Positions 1 through 11,170 of a stretch of DNA of 64,000 bases are shown here, one piece after another (the stretch's first letter is position 1; every line of letters begins with the position of its first letter). The notes under the pieces are model-generated. The model worked only from the letters and a program-made list of their open reading frames with translations, ran no database searches and was not told the origin of the DNA. Source of the DNA: Nectonema munidae (Eukaryota; Nematomorpha; Nectonematoida; Nectonematidae); NCBI GenBank assembly GCA_030549495.1, contig JAUIRK010000141.1, positions 248,001 through 312,000 of the forward strand, given 5' to 3'. The position numbers were made by a program, and so were the translations under genes.

Positions 1-1030
1 ATCACAACAGCCAATAATTTTTTGAAAAAATTTTTGATTGACGGAACTATAAAGTTGCGCTAAAGTCTCATATATTCGACTACCACAAGGCATGATTTGG
101 TATTCAGTAAAAATGAAAAATTTCGCCTAGCCCCCTTCTCTATATAAAAATTGCTGGGTACGCTTCTGGTAAAAACCATATGTGTTATTTTTCAATTTTG
201 ACACTGCCTTTTTTTACTCTTCTTCGCTTACATAAACACATTTTTCAATCTAAAAAGGTTTTTTTAATAACATTAATTAATAGGGGCCACATTTTTCAAA
301 TTATTATTAGGCGGGGACGTCGATTGGATTTACTCTAGAAATTTTTATTAATGCATTCATTTTCCATACTTTCTATGGGAATTTTTTTAAACAAAATTTA
401 AATTCACAAAAATATAAATAATATATAAAAAAAGGTGATATCTGTATCCGCTCCCTCCGCAATATCACCGGGACCGAGTGAAGGACCGCCTGCCTCTCCC
501 TTTCCAGAGTTTCTCTCTGATTTAAAAAAAAAGGAATATAAACAAATAAAAGGGGCAGTGAGAAGCTTTCAATTTACTTATTTTCAATGAATTTTTATCG
601 AATTCATGAGTTTTTCACGTGAAAGTTTTTCATATCCAAAAAGTTTGCAGCTTATTCCTACCATCGTGAAACAATCACTTCCCGCTGCCTAGATTTTTCT
701 TCAAAAGAATTGTATATTGGTTTATTTTGTAATTCAAATATTCAATATATCAAGAAAAAGAATTCGTTTTAGTTTATTTCTTAGATATAGGTTTTAACGA
801 TGTACCCATCTCCCGCTTCCGGTCTCCTTTGGGGTTCTTGATACGTCATTGATCCTCTCTCTGTATAGCGCATGAGAATTTAAGCAAGAGTTTTGGCTTT
901 CATTTGAAAGTTTTGCTTCGTAAAAATGAAACACTTTCTGAAGATAAAGAACAAATATTTTCCTGCTATAAAGTGTTGGCATGCGTGTTAGGAAAACGTG
1001 ACACAATAAAGTGTAATTAGAGGTTATTAT
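1..1030. other. Unassigned AT-rich stretch
   Basis: I see no gene here. A 70-codon frame on the minus strand (794-1006) has no splice signals or recognisable motif and I leave it out. Short C-rich patches near 130-145 and 460-500 resemble the edges of old DNA transposons but cannot be paired. Confidence 0.4.
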
Positions 1031-1201
1031 ATGAATGGAGTGATCAGAAAAACAAAGAGAGAAAAAGCAGACGCCATGAGAAGAAGCAAAGGTTTAAGCG
1101 CTGGTGATGAAGTAGATCAAACATGCACACAACACCTGATACACCTGCAAGCTTTGAACAATGGCTGGCGATGTCTCGCGCTATTGCAAGACTCGCTTTG
1201 A
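1031..1201 (+). CDS. Short ORF of 56 codons, unidentified
   Basis: An ATG at 1031 opens a 56-codon frame ending in TGA at 1199-1201, in sequence clearly richer in G+C than its surroundings. The product starts basic (MNGVIRKTKREKADAMRRSK) and then becomes mixed. There is no signal peptide, membrane segment or known motif. An AG at 1019-1020 just before the ATG could be a splice acceptor, so this may be an exon and not a whole gene. I do not recognise it. Codon-like composition is the only support and chance is a real alternative. Confidence 0.25.
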   Translation: MNGVIRKTKREKADAMRRSKGLSAGDEVDQTCTQHLIHLQALNNGWRCLALLQDSL

Positions 1202-2155
1202 CACACAAAACTTGACATATTGACCTATTTAACTACATTTCCTTGATAGCTTCCTCATTAATGATTGATGACATTGAACTTTGTTAACAAGATAACTGTT
1301 AGAATCTTAATTAAAAACAAACAACTCCAAGCTTTTTTACTATTACAGCAAAATATAGAACTTTTTTATTTAAAAACATTAAAAACATGAATTAGTCAAT
1401 CACACTTAACTTTTTATTTGCTCTGATTGTAGTCCAAATAATTTATTCTTTTGGAGGTTTTTAATTGACTAATTTCGTCATTCTATCGATTCTTGAAAAA
1501 TGTGATATTACTGCTTACTACCAAATGAAAAATATTAATTTATATGCTATGTATCGGCATCTTAGTTTTCTAAAATTGAATTTTCATATCCTTTGCTCAA
1601 TTGGTTATTATTATTATTGATATAACTTCAAAGTATTATTACAGAATCACAAATTTAAATGCGATGATCTGACATATATAGAGTGAAAAATAGAGATACA
1701 TTTTTTTCAAGGAAGTCACACTGTTTGTGTCTCTTCCTTATATGAAACAATCAATGAAATTTCTTACATTTTTTCAAGAATAGACACTAAAAATTCTTTA
1801 AATATTATTATGCGACTCAAATTTACCATTGTTCACGCCTAAATAAGGTATGCTTAAAAATCTCTTGATATTTTAAGAAGCCAAAAGTTATAATGCCTGC
1901 TTCTAATTTTGTAGCCTTTTGTTTGAATGCACTATTAGGCACACATTTCTTTGAGTGAAATTAGAACGTGAGAAATGATATAAAAAGGTTGATGACGATG
2001 AGAAATGAGACTGCTGATAATAATTGAAGTTGCATTCCGGTAAAGAAATTTTTTTGAACAATTGCTTAGAAAGATGATAGTACAAAAAATCAATTTGGAG
2101 TTTGAGAAATCTATCCAAGGATATAAAAGAATAGAATGGAACATGCTTCTATACA
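1202..2155. other. Unassigned AT-rich stretch
   Basis: No gene, repeat with visible ends or RNA gene found. Two overlapping minus-strand frames (1903-2156) share the same DNA and lack motifs. Confidence 0.4.
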
Positions 2156-2158
2156 CAC

Positions 2159-2302
2159 TGGAGGCGTGAGTAGATATCTCTGGAATGTGGTTTTCATTCT
2201 ATTCTTGAAGTTCGAATCAAATCCTTTGAAGTTTACTGCTCATATTTCGATAGAAGCTCCGCAAAATGTGCCTTCTCAATCAAAACACTCCATAGCTTTA
2301 AA
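2159..2302 (+). repeat. tRNA-derived SINE, diverged copy
   Basis: The oldest-looking of five copies of one short family. It starts with the tRNA-like head (GGAGGCGTGAGTAGAT), carries a box B-like GTTCGAATC near 2210, and then the body shared with the copies at 5.5, 24.3 and 59.7 kb (...GTGCCTTCTCAATCAAAACACTCC). It is more diverged than the others, which suggests early insertion. No flanking duplication is clear. Confidence 0.5.
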
Positions 2303-2377
2303 AGTGCCGAAAACAACCAGAATAATCAAACGAAATTTTATGTAGAATAGATGATTTGTATTAAAAAGTATTTATAA

Positions 2378-2436
2378 AAGCAGACCATCTTATAATTATA
2401 AAGTCGAATATAGTGGACCCTAGTCGTTATCGGGTT
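2378..2436. repeat. TTAA-family short element, partial
   Basis: The end segment AAAGTCGAATATAGTGGACC followed by a GTCGTTATCGGG-type terminus matches the terminal part of the TTAA-flanked family at 31.2, 44.5 and 56.9 kb, including the upstream GCAGACCATC block. The terminal TTAA has decayed to TTTT and the other end is missing. Confidence 0.45.
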
Positions 2437-2576
2437 TTAGATGCACTTCTTAAAACACAAGTAAAGTACTGCTTTTTAGGGTAGAATCAGGCAAACATCA
2501 AATGGTGCAGACGTTTTAATTCAATCCTCTGCAATGATTGCAGAATAAACATATGTCACTTCTTTAGGCCTTAAAA

Positions 2577-2870
2577 CAGGGCCTTGCAAATTAAGGCTCG
2601 TGGGCCACATGCTGTTTATGTCGCTGTTGCTTAATTTTAAAATCTTGAAAATTTTATTTAAAAGTATTTTTCGTTAACTTTTCAAAACTTCCTTTCAAAG
2701 ACATGAACGTTTTGCCATGTTTTAAAACAACTTTACGTCCGCTTATCCAAATTATTAAATAAAAATAATATATATTTTTCTACCTAAGTGCTCTGAATGA
2801 GACACAGGTATTTGCGATTCTCTGTTATCTAGATCTACCTGAGATCTACGGACCCTCAAGGTGTCCAATA
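2577..2870. mobile_element. Decayed non-autonomous hAT-type element
   Basis: The left edge reads CAGGGCCTTGCAAATTAAGG followed by GGGCCACATGCTG, typical of hAT elements whose ends read GGGCAAACTGCAG. An internal block, GAATGAGACACAGGTATTTG (near 2805), recurs inverted at 17.25 kb inside another copy of the family. The right boundary is uncertain and there is no coding capacity. Confidence 0.4.
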
Positions 2871-5455
2871 AGGATTTTTAAGCCGTTTGCTTTATTTTTT
2901 TTTCAATTCATATACAATTTACATAATATTTTTTCGCTTTTTTTTCAAACTTTCTTTTGGTATTTTCAGTATTTTACAGCTCAGAGTCCTTTAAATTGGA
3001 CTGTTTTATGTCTTTTGTTATGATCTCATATTTTACAATTTGATAAATTATAAATAATCATTCAAACTATTTGTACCAGAAGTCTGTATGTCTTCACAAT
3101 AAGATTAACCGATGCCAATTACTCACTGATAAAAGCGCAAATTATAAATAGTACAAAAATAATTACAAAATACTTTTACATAGGGGTGTGAAGCTGCGGT
3201 TTTTATAAAGGATTTAAGAAGCTAGCCTGCTGCCCCAAACGAATTCAAAAAATAAGTGAAAACATATTTCATTGAAACCTAGTCTTTGTATATGCGAAAA
3301 TATTGATGCCATAGCAAAACTTCTCTCATAAATCGGGTTTCATCTCCAAATCGGCCATTTTAAAAAGTGTGGGTCTCTAGATATTTAGTTTTTTCCCTTG
3401 AGGGAATTTTTAGTCACATGAAATTTTTTTATACTGTTTTGTGCTAAATTTTTGCTTCAATCTGGTTCCAACTCCTGGCTATTCCGCTCTCACCAGACGT
3501 AAGCTTATTTTTCATAGATACTTCATTTTATATTAATAGTGAAGATTGATTAGCCATGATTTTTATTGCAGGAAACAATCTATGATAAATGTTAATCGCA
3601 TATTCATATCTTAAATAAAAACAGAGAACCGTTTTTGGAAGTGCGAGAAGGGGTTCAATCGAAATAAACAACTATACATATTTTTTCACAAGATTGCTTT
3701 TTATTTGTCAAATGACCCCTATAAAGTCATCAATTTTATATACACATTTATTGCCCCTAAAAAACATACAAAATAACATTTTGCTAAATATACTTCATTT
3801 CCTTTTCTCTCACTAGTGGTCGGTTTAGAGAAGTTTTACTAACATGATAAAAAACTGCATCTGTAATCTGATAACTTTTTCCGTTTTTTTCAATTATGAT
3901 CATCACGCAACTCCATTTGAAGTGTTAATACTTTTGAGCTATGAACGCAAACCAAATTACTTACTTTATAATATATTTAAAAACTTTCATTCTTTAAATT
4001 CATTCCATAACAAGCTGTGAAGTTGTTTCCATTAAAAGAAACGAATTGTGCATAAAAAGCAAAATAGCTATCATTATTATTGCTATCTCGGAAATATCAT
4101 TTATAATATTAAATACAATTTTATGCATCTTACAAAGTGAATGACAGGTTTCAGATGAGCATTTTTAGTGTTTTGTTGGGTGAAAATTTTTAAAGACATT
4201 GTCAATCTTCATCTCCTTCAGATTCGACCGCAATTTATAAGAGTATAAACATATATGTATATTTATAACTATATATTTTAAACAAAAAAAGTGTCGCCCT
4301 TGGGCATATCCTCTTATGTGAGGGCACTGACTCTCTGAAACACGCACAACAAGCTTAGACAAATTTTTTTGTATTGAAAAAAATTCATATAAAGATCAAA
4401 AGAACTGAATCAAAATATCAAGTTGATCAATTTTTTGGCATAAAGTTCACAATAGTGCTGTGATTAGTAATAATAATTAAGGTAGTTAAAAGTGAATAAA
4501 GCCAGCTCTTGATTTCTAATAGCACTTATTTTAAAACACGAAAATAGTCTTATTTTATAAAGTTTGTGTAAAGACGCCAACGTTATTAGGTCATCAAAAG
4601 TCACCTTTTTATTAATAGGTCAACTATTTTAATGCTCCATTTTTTGTAAGTAATCTGAATTTTGCAAAAATTAACAAGCTAACAAACAAAGAGACTATGT
4701 TTCAGAGATTAAGAATTAAGACTAAGAATTTAGCAATTCTGGAATTGCTTTTATATATTGAAGAGTTCACAAAATAACTAAAATTATATTTCATTTTCAC
4801 AATTTTCTGACAGATCATTTTTAATATAGATAAAAAATTTTTACTCTTCCATTCTCGCATACAAATAAAATTATTGAAAAAGGTAATCTTCGAATCTTAC
4901 AATGAAAGATGCATTTGATTTATATAGAAATATCGAATTTGAAGATTAAGTATGTGGTGTAAATAAGGAACATATTCTACAGGCAGAAGAGAAGGGAAAG
5001 ATAAATTGTAGTTATTACAAATCTTTTATCCGAAGATTGCGCCTTTTCAAAAGAGAATAATTTAAAATTTTACATGGTATCTTACAATAATAATATTAAT
5101 AATAATTGAACAAAAGTGATTATAGAATAATTTTTTTATTTTTTGAGGTCGTTAGGTCAATTTTGAAGGACGCCATTTTAATAAAATTAAAATATATCAC
5201 TACTGCTCCACCGTAAATAGCTAGTCACCTTTTCAAAAAGCTAGTAATACAGCTATATTGAACTCTCTGGCCTAGAACTAATAATTTCCTCTTCATCTTA
5301 AATATATAAAATTCTATTAAAAAAGAAAGCAAGCGATTAGTCTTCAAAATTCAGGTCTTTAAACGGTTAATTTTGTTAACGGCAAATTATATTATACATT
5401 TTATATAGTTCTTTAATTTTAAAAAATCCCGAATATAGTTGCTTATGAGAAGAAG
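2871..5455. other. Long stretch with no recognised feature
   Basis: AT-rich DNA with homopolymer runs. The only frame listed (4165-4362, minus) has no splice context or motif. I found no paired repeats or RNA genes. Confidence 0.4.
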
Positions 5456-5460
5456 TAAGA

Positions 5461-5592
5461 TTGGTGGGTAAGATTGGTTTGATATTGGGTTTTGATAATT
5501 TAAGGTCTAGGTTTAGATCCCACATCAATCCTGCTTTCTGGTTTGTTCGATACAAGCAGCGCAATTGTGCCTTCTCGATGAAAACATCCTTT
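5461..5592 (+). repeat. tRNA-derived SINE copy
   Basis: The head GTGGGTAAGATTGGTTTG is box A-like and GGTTTAGATCCC is box B-like. The conserved body follows (TTCGATACAAGCAGCGCAAT, then GTGCCTTCTCGATGAAAACA). It is collinear with the copies at 24.3 and 59.7 kb. The 3' tail is lost after the AAAACATCC block. Confidence 0.65.
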
Positions 5593-5739
5593 TATGAATG
5601 AGTTTTTTTTAGAAAAATATTAAAATATTCAAAGCATGTTGAAGAATGTTCAAAAATGTAAAACTTACAATATCTTCTGATTAATTTTTTTTTGAAGTGA
5701 AATTTTTTTAGTTTTTCTTCTTCACAATAAAAGGATTTC

Positions 5740-6480
5740 ATAATCCCTACTCCAGTAAGAAAGAGGGAGGGAGAGCCATCGAAAAGAAAACGCTTTAGAG
5801 AAATGATAGGAAGAGGTGGAAGCTGCCGTTTGTTAGAATACTACTAAAGAAAAGTCCAATTCATTTCATTCCTGCTGATGAGGATGAAGTGAGAGAAATT
5901 GGAAGGGAGAGTGTGGTGATGAGTGAAGTTTCCTTCATAGTTGTCATTTTGTGGTAGCAAAGTTTTTTATTCTCTCTTCTCGTGAGTTGTAGTAAGTAAG
6001 GTTATAAAACGTGTGTTGTGTGCATGATAATACAATATGACGACGACGGCAGCAATAGCACAGCTCCTGCATATGCCTTTGTTGTGTAAACGCGCGTAGT
6101 GTATACTCAGAAGAAAGGTGTATTTTCTTCTTTTGTACATGTTATTAAGGTTAGCAGGACACCTGTATACAGCATGTACAGCGTGCGTAGAAAGAAATGC
6201 ATGTCTATATCCATTATTTTATCCTCCTATATATATAATATTGATACACTACTTACAAATATACAGAAGTACAAGATAAGAGAATACCTGTACGTACATA
6301 CCTATACATACATACATGCATATATACATATATTTATAACCACACCTCCACTTATGCAGGCATATCATATTGTGTACATATGTGTACAATGGTGTAGGAT
6401 GTTATAAAATAATGAAGAATAATTGAGCATTAGTGTGTGTGTATGTGTGTGGTGGAAGACTTAGACAATAAAGCACCTAA
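5740..6480 (+). promoter_or_regulatory. G+C-richer purine-rich tract, possible 5' exon or promoter
   Basis: Composition changes sharply here: purine-rich runs (GAAAGAGGGAGGGAGAG), a GACGACGACGGCAGCA tract, CpG-containing words and TG/CA-rich microsatellite-like stretches. A consensus donor-like GTAAGTAAGG lies near 5992. An ATG near 6038 opens only 20 codons and the 102-codon frame at 6099 is low-complexity. This could be an untranslated exon with its promoter, or a conserved regulatory region. The call is inference from composition. Confidence 0.25.
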
Positions 6481-7290
6481 TCGCTTTATTTGCTTTTCGA
6501 CCTTTAGTCGGATGAGTGAGTTGTGTGCATCTTGAAAGGCCTTTTTCAAGGAAAAACTTCTCGTAAAATATGACATTAGTGAAAAAGGTTTAAGGGTTAA
6601 CGGGAGATTAAGTTGTCATTGTTTTAAAGTAAATTCATTTTCCATCGCTACAAGAACTCTTATTTTCTTGAATTTGTAGAGCGCACGCGCTCACAAAGAA
6701 AATGGTGTGCATGCATTATCCAGGGATTTGCGTTAGGAAGTTGGAAATGAGTTCAAGGGTTTCCTCCTTTGTTTTAATAAAATAGCAATTTTTGTCGAAG
6801 AACAATAGAGAAGGTAACAAATATACATGTATGCATATATATTATATTCATATATCGTACATATGAGAAGCTGGCATGATTGGCATTTCTATCGTTTCAA
6901 TTGGTAATCATGCTAAAAAAAATGGAAAACAAAGTAACACATGAATATTATAATCTTTTCAAAAGAAAAATGGCAGATTTCGTTCATTAATTCAGAATGA
7001 TAAATCAAAATTCTAGTCTTGCCATGAATGACGATTTTCCTTCTTATGATTGACAATGGCATGTGTAGAAATGTCAATCGTCATCTATACAAGGTCAATT
7101 GCAAATGATAACAAGCGAAAACTTCCTTCCTAACCAAAGAGAAGACAAAATTTACACGATTGTGGATATTATTTAACCGTTTGAAACAAAATGCGACACC
7201 AGTGCCAGCTAAAATGAAAATCGTTTACTTTAAGTTCTATAAAATTTTTGCAAAAAGAAAATCAGACGTTTAGTTTTCAAAAAGCTGCGG
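6481..7290. other. Unassigned stretch
   Basis: No gene or paired repeat seen. CAATCG and CATTGC words recur around 7000-7090 without a clear structure. Confidence 0.35.
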
Positions 7291-7291
7291 T

Positions 7292-7320
7292 TTAATCCTT
7301 TAAGGACCAGAATTTTGAAG
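7292..7320. repeat. Candidate piggyBac-type terminus
   Basis: TTAA followed by TCCTTTAAGGACCAG fits a TTAA target site plus a piggyBac-like end. It resembles the end CCCTTTCGTGACCAG of the TTAA element at 38.07 kb. It lies about 410 bp beyond the end of the transposase relic, on the expected side. No partner was found upstream of the transposase, so it is unproven. Confidence 0.35.
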
Positions 7321-7631
7321 ACTAATCGTGTGCTTTCTTTTTCAATGGAATTGTTTCTAGGGTTTTAAACTGGTGAAAGAAAAATGTCCGATTCCTTTCA
7401 TTAATACAGGGAAATGAATCAAAATTTATTAACAATTATTTCTGTAATAATAGCAATGCGAAATTGCCACGGTATTTCCTAATCATACTAGATTTTAGGT
7501 ATACTAATCATACCAGATTTTCATCTCTACAACAACATATATAGTATATTAGGAGCTTGGCAAAGCTCGGTAGGCATTATATATGCATACAGAGCTGCGC
7601 CAAGATACTATGTATCTATTTGTAAAAAATC

Positions 7632-7652
7632 TATATTATATATATAATATAT
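7632..7652. repeat. AT palindrome
   Basis: A perfect-looking run of alternating TATATA with central symmetry, able to form a short cruciform. It is probably simple-sequence DNA. Confidence 0.5.
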
Positions 7653-7705
7653 ATCGCTTTTGAATTCCTACGTTCACCTCTGAATTAATAAATGCCTGAA
7701 ATCTA

Positions 7706-8984
7706 TTAATGATTTCTCATTTTTATTTTTTTGGGAACATATGAGCATAGGGAGATTTTGTTTTCATGATCATACAAGGCTAAGGATGTATGGACGGCTT
7801 TGTTTTTGGCTGATTTTAAGCAAGCAAGAATTTCTTTTCTTCTTTTATTAATTGTTCCAAATAGCGTCACGTTTTTCTTTAAAAGTTCTGTAGCCAAGAA
7901 GTGAGAGGTGAAATACCTGTCAGTTACTATATCTCTGCCACTATTTTCAAATGGTTTGACTAACCGTAAAACTGTTGTAGAAGCTTGTTCTGTGTTTTTA
8001 TCTTTGCCAATTTCTTTTCCGGAATAAATGTATCCTCAAAGAGCAAAACCACTTTTGGCTTCACAACACCAAAATACTTTTAATTTTCTGGGTTTTTGAG
8101 GCATAAAATTTCTTCCGGGTATTTTACCTCTATACCCATAAAGCTGTTCATCAACAGTGGAACATTTTCAGGTACAAGGAAAGCCAATAAATTTTTCTGT
8201 AACCTTGTCCATATTTCCCTGAGAGTTGCAAGCTTATCTGATCTTCTCCTTGTTTCCCTCTCTCTAAAGTTGTCAAATCGAAGACAGTGTAAAAAAAATT
8301 TGAATCTTTGAAACCCAATTGTAGCCTTGTAAAATGGTTTTAAGTCATTTGGAGACCATAAACAAACCAAACAAGTCATGTTTTCTCTATCAGAAGCTGC
8401 CCTAATTATAATACCATAGCAAGCTTTTATTTATTCACAAGAAAATTGTTTCATGAAAGTAGGATAAGTTTTTCTTTTATTTTTGACTAAATACTTCCTA
8501 ACTTCATCAGAAACTTTTCTATTATCTTGTAATATGAAGAAACATGTCTTCATTGTAAAAAAGGAAAAAAGATTAAGCTTCGCTTCTGGGATCACATAAA
8601 GGTCCCGGCTTTTGATTGAAAATATTTCTTGATAAAGATCTAACCAGTGGTGGTCTTTTTGAATACTTGACGTCATTACAAAAAATAAACTTTTCATCTT
8701 CAAATTCTATCTATTATTTATTCTATTGCTATTGGCGGTAGTACACGGTTCATCGTCTTGAATTACATCACTGAGATTCATCTGAGATGTTGTCTTCAAA
8801 CATGTCAATATCACCATCGTTCGATTCTATTTCCTCATTATTTTCCAAAGATTCATACGATTCTTCAATAACTTCTTCACAAACATTTTCATCAGTTTTT
8901 TCCAAATTGTTTCTTTCATCATCATCATCATCATCATCATCATTATCATCAGATTCATCACAAAGAGAAATTAAAGTACGATGA
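7706..8984 (-). pseudogene. piggyBac-type transposase relic
   Basis: Read on the minus strand, this follows the piggyBac (DDE_Tnp_1_7) order. First comes a strongly acidic N-terminus encoded by a GAT/GAA-rich tract at about 8984-8760. Next is IKACYG...LWSPNDLKPFYKATIGFQRF and LRFDNFRERE, the usual 'RF..i...LrFdd' block near 8260-8400, then VPENVPLLMNSF near 8150-8180. Last is DRYFTSHFLATELLKKNVTL with GTINKRRKEI near 7780-7930, the 'D.ffts..La..Ll....t..GT.r..rkei' block. Several stops and frame changes break it, and the first catalytic aspartate position reads N (LLMNSF where DE is usual). The C-terminal cysteine-rich region is not seen. It is non-functional. Confidence 0.85.
8918..8952. repeat. 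(ATC)n microsatellite in the acidic tract
   Basis: About ten ATC repeats on the plus strand encode the Asp-rich run of the piggyBac relic on the minus strand. The serine-rich plus-strand frame over it is an antisense shadow. Confidence 0.85.
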
Positions 8985-9166
8985 CCTTTGATATTTTTTC
9001 ATCGAAAAGTAAGAAAAACAGCAAAATGTGTGAAATGGTATCTCTAATAAATTAAGAAAAACAAGTCAAAACAGTCTGAAAAGCAAGGAAATTGAATGAA
9101 TTGTGTATTACAAAAAGATGAAGAAAGAAGCTTACTGCTTTTAAAGAGGTAATTTCCTGTTTTGGC

Positions 9167-9433
9167 GCCTATAATACAAATTATATCATGTTGTACTATA
9201 AAGACAAAAACAAGAAGTTAAAGAAACAGACAATAAATTTATGAATTAAACACTGTGTGCATATTCACTATATATAAATACGTATCGACAGTGATTCGCC
9301 TATACTACAAATTGTAGTACTTTCTACTATAAAGACAAAAACAGAAAATTTACGAAATAGATAATAATAGATCACGGAATAAAATATTGTGTGCATGCTC
9401 ACTATACACAAATACACATCGTCAAGGATTATT
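9167..9433. repeat. Imperfect tandem duplication, unit about 131 bp
   Basis: Two adjacent units begin GCCTATAATACAAATTATA and GCCTATACTACAAATTGTA. They share CTATAAAGACAAAAAC, a TGTGTGCAT...TCACTATA block and a final GATTATTC-like end. The second unit runs to about 9433. A shorter piece (ACTACAAATTGTAGCAG near 9485) may be a third, partial unit. It lies just upstream of the piggyBac relic's N-terminus and could be its subterminal region or a small satellite. Confidence 0.6.
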
Positions 9434-9739
9434 CGCTTCAAAACATTTATATGTAGCTAACACGTGTAGATTGAAATTTTATTAACTACAAATTGTAGCA
9501 GCTTGTATGGATGAGGATTAAGGGGAAGGTGCGCTCAACTAATTTGTGGAATTTTTAATTTTCTCTTTTATCCATATTTCAAAATATTAACATACATTAT
9601 TTTTTAAAAAGAAAATTTTCCAAAGAACTTCTAATTGTTGATACTCACTCAAAGACTAAAATTGTTTGACTCCATTTTTTCACAAGCTCTGTTTATATTT
9701 GTGAATAGTGTGTCATTATCAATCCTTTCAGAACATTTA

Positions 9740-11170
9740 TGGACCATGTCAGATCAGTTTCATATGTTTAATGGGTGACGATGTCTTCTGTGCCTGTTCA
9801 GATGTAGTACAGAGGCGAAGAGTTGAAAACTATCCAATATTTTCTGTCATTCGAATACAGAACTCATAACTTAGAACCATAGAGGAGGATAAAGAGAAGA
9901 ATGGATTGGAACACGATGGTTTTGGTCTGGAGACTGAGATTGTGGTTCAAAAATACTCCTTTGAAGAGCCTTCAAAAGGTTGTGCGTACTAAACTCATCC
10001 TGTTATGAATCTCTTTGCCCACAGAGCAGTCTTTAGAGGCAGGTAGCTTCCCATATAGAGGAAGGCTTGTGTGGTCTCTAGGACTTGACCACGGAGTCGT
10101 ACGTTGCTGGTATATGGAGAAGGATTAGCTCGGGCTCCCTGCTCTACATCTTGGTTTTTCAGTGTTGCTGTAAGACCAAAGTGGGAGTAAGCACCATCAA
10201 AGGGATCAAAAGTTATATAGAAAAAAAGGGTCGCGTTGTTATCACTGTACTGTTGCTCTCTCACTGTGTACAAGGTGGTGAGTGGGCAGATGCCAGAGCA
10301 CTCACTGTTAAAGAGAACTCTATATATTCGGCAGCGAATTTGGATGCCACATGCCCTTTCAATAAGCTTGTGAATCAATGCCCAAAAGTAGAGAGGAGAG
10401 AGGGTAGGGCTAGAACACAGCCATGTTTCAGACCATTAGTGATAGGGAAGGACCCAGAGATGGCATTCTTGTCCACGACGCCGTCAGTCATCCCAACATG
10501 AAGGGCGTGTATAAGTTCTGTACAGAATAGCGGAAAGATCTGGGACACTAACGAAAGCCTTCTCCGAGTCCTAGCAGATGAAGAGGAGAGGTCTTCGTTG
10601 TCTACGCGACTTATTCTTTAGTAGGCAGCGACAGAGGATTATGCGAGTGTGGCCACAAGATGTGTAAAATCTTCACTATGATTCTGAGATGGGTTCTTCG
10701 GCGACTCTCAAGAGCCTGTGAAGCTGAAACCGTGCAAAGATTTTTTCGGGGAGTCAGAGAATTTAGATACATTTCCCCAAATGAAACAATCTCCTCCTTT
10801 TGAAGATGATAATGATGGTGTCCTCTTTCTGATCTGCAAGAACATCTTTTGTCTCCAATATGCAAACTATTAGCATGAGTAGTCAAATCTTCATGAGAAA
10901 TGAGAAATGACTTTTAATGCGATTTGGTCTAACTCTGGGGACTGCCATGCCTTCAAACAATTCAATGCCTTCTAAAACTCGCTATAGGAGGGAAGGAATG
11001 ACATCCAATGCACAGGTTGTTGCGGTACCTTACAGATCTTGCCACAGCTGCTGTAGAACGAATATTCAGGCGTATCTAAAAGTGTTGATTCGACCTTTTA
11101 AGGATGGGTTGATAATCTGTAATGGTGATTCCCCAGACAACAGACTGAGGGTGTTTGTACCACCGCCATA
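9740..11170 (-). pseudogene. RTE-like LINE, reverse transcriptase part
   Basis: Minus-strand pieces follow the reverse transcriptase order of LINEs of the 'endonuclease-reverse transcriptase' type. The linker before RT is at 11,165-11,000 (LLSGESPLQIINPSLK...LDVIPSLL.RVLEGIELFEG). DTIIIIFKRRR, the 'kda.Iv.ifKkgd' block, lies near 10,810. FIC.DSEKAF, the 'fvDl.KAFD' block, lies near 10,590. HVGMTDGVVDKN with SFPITNGLKHGCVLA is at about 10,400-10,500. GIQIRCRIYRVLFN and FGLTATLKN lie near 10,100-10,340, and VLETTQAFLYMGSYLPLKT, the 'FkYLGS' block, near 10,040-10,100. LQTKTIVFQSILLFILLYGS is near 9,870-9,930. Many stops and frame changes; the FADD core reads FDPFDGA-like and is decayed. The clade is inferred from motif style. 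Confidence 0.8.

Noticed and set aside
8787-8984. Serine-rich plus-strand frame
   Set aside because: Antisense of the GAT-repeat acidic N-terminus of the piggyBac relic.
10085-10501. 138-codon plus-strand frame
   Set aside because: Antisense of LINE reverse transcriptase motifs on the minus strand.
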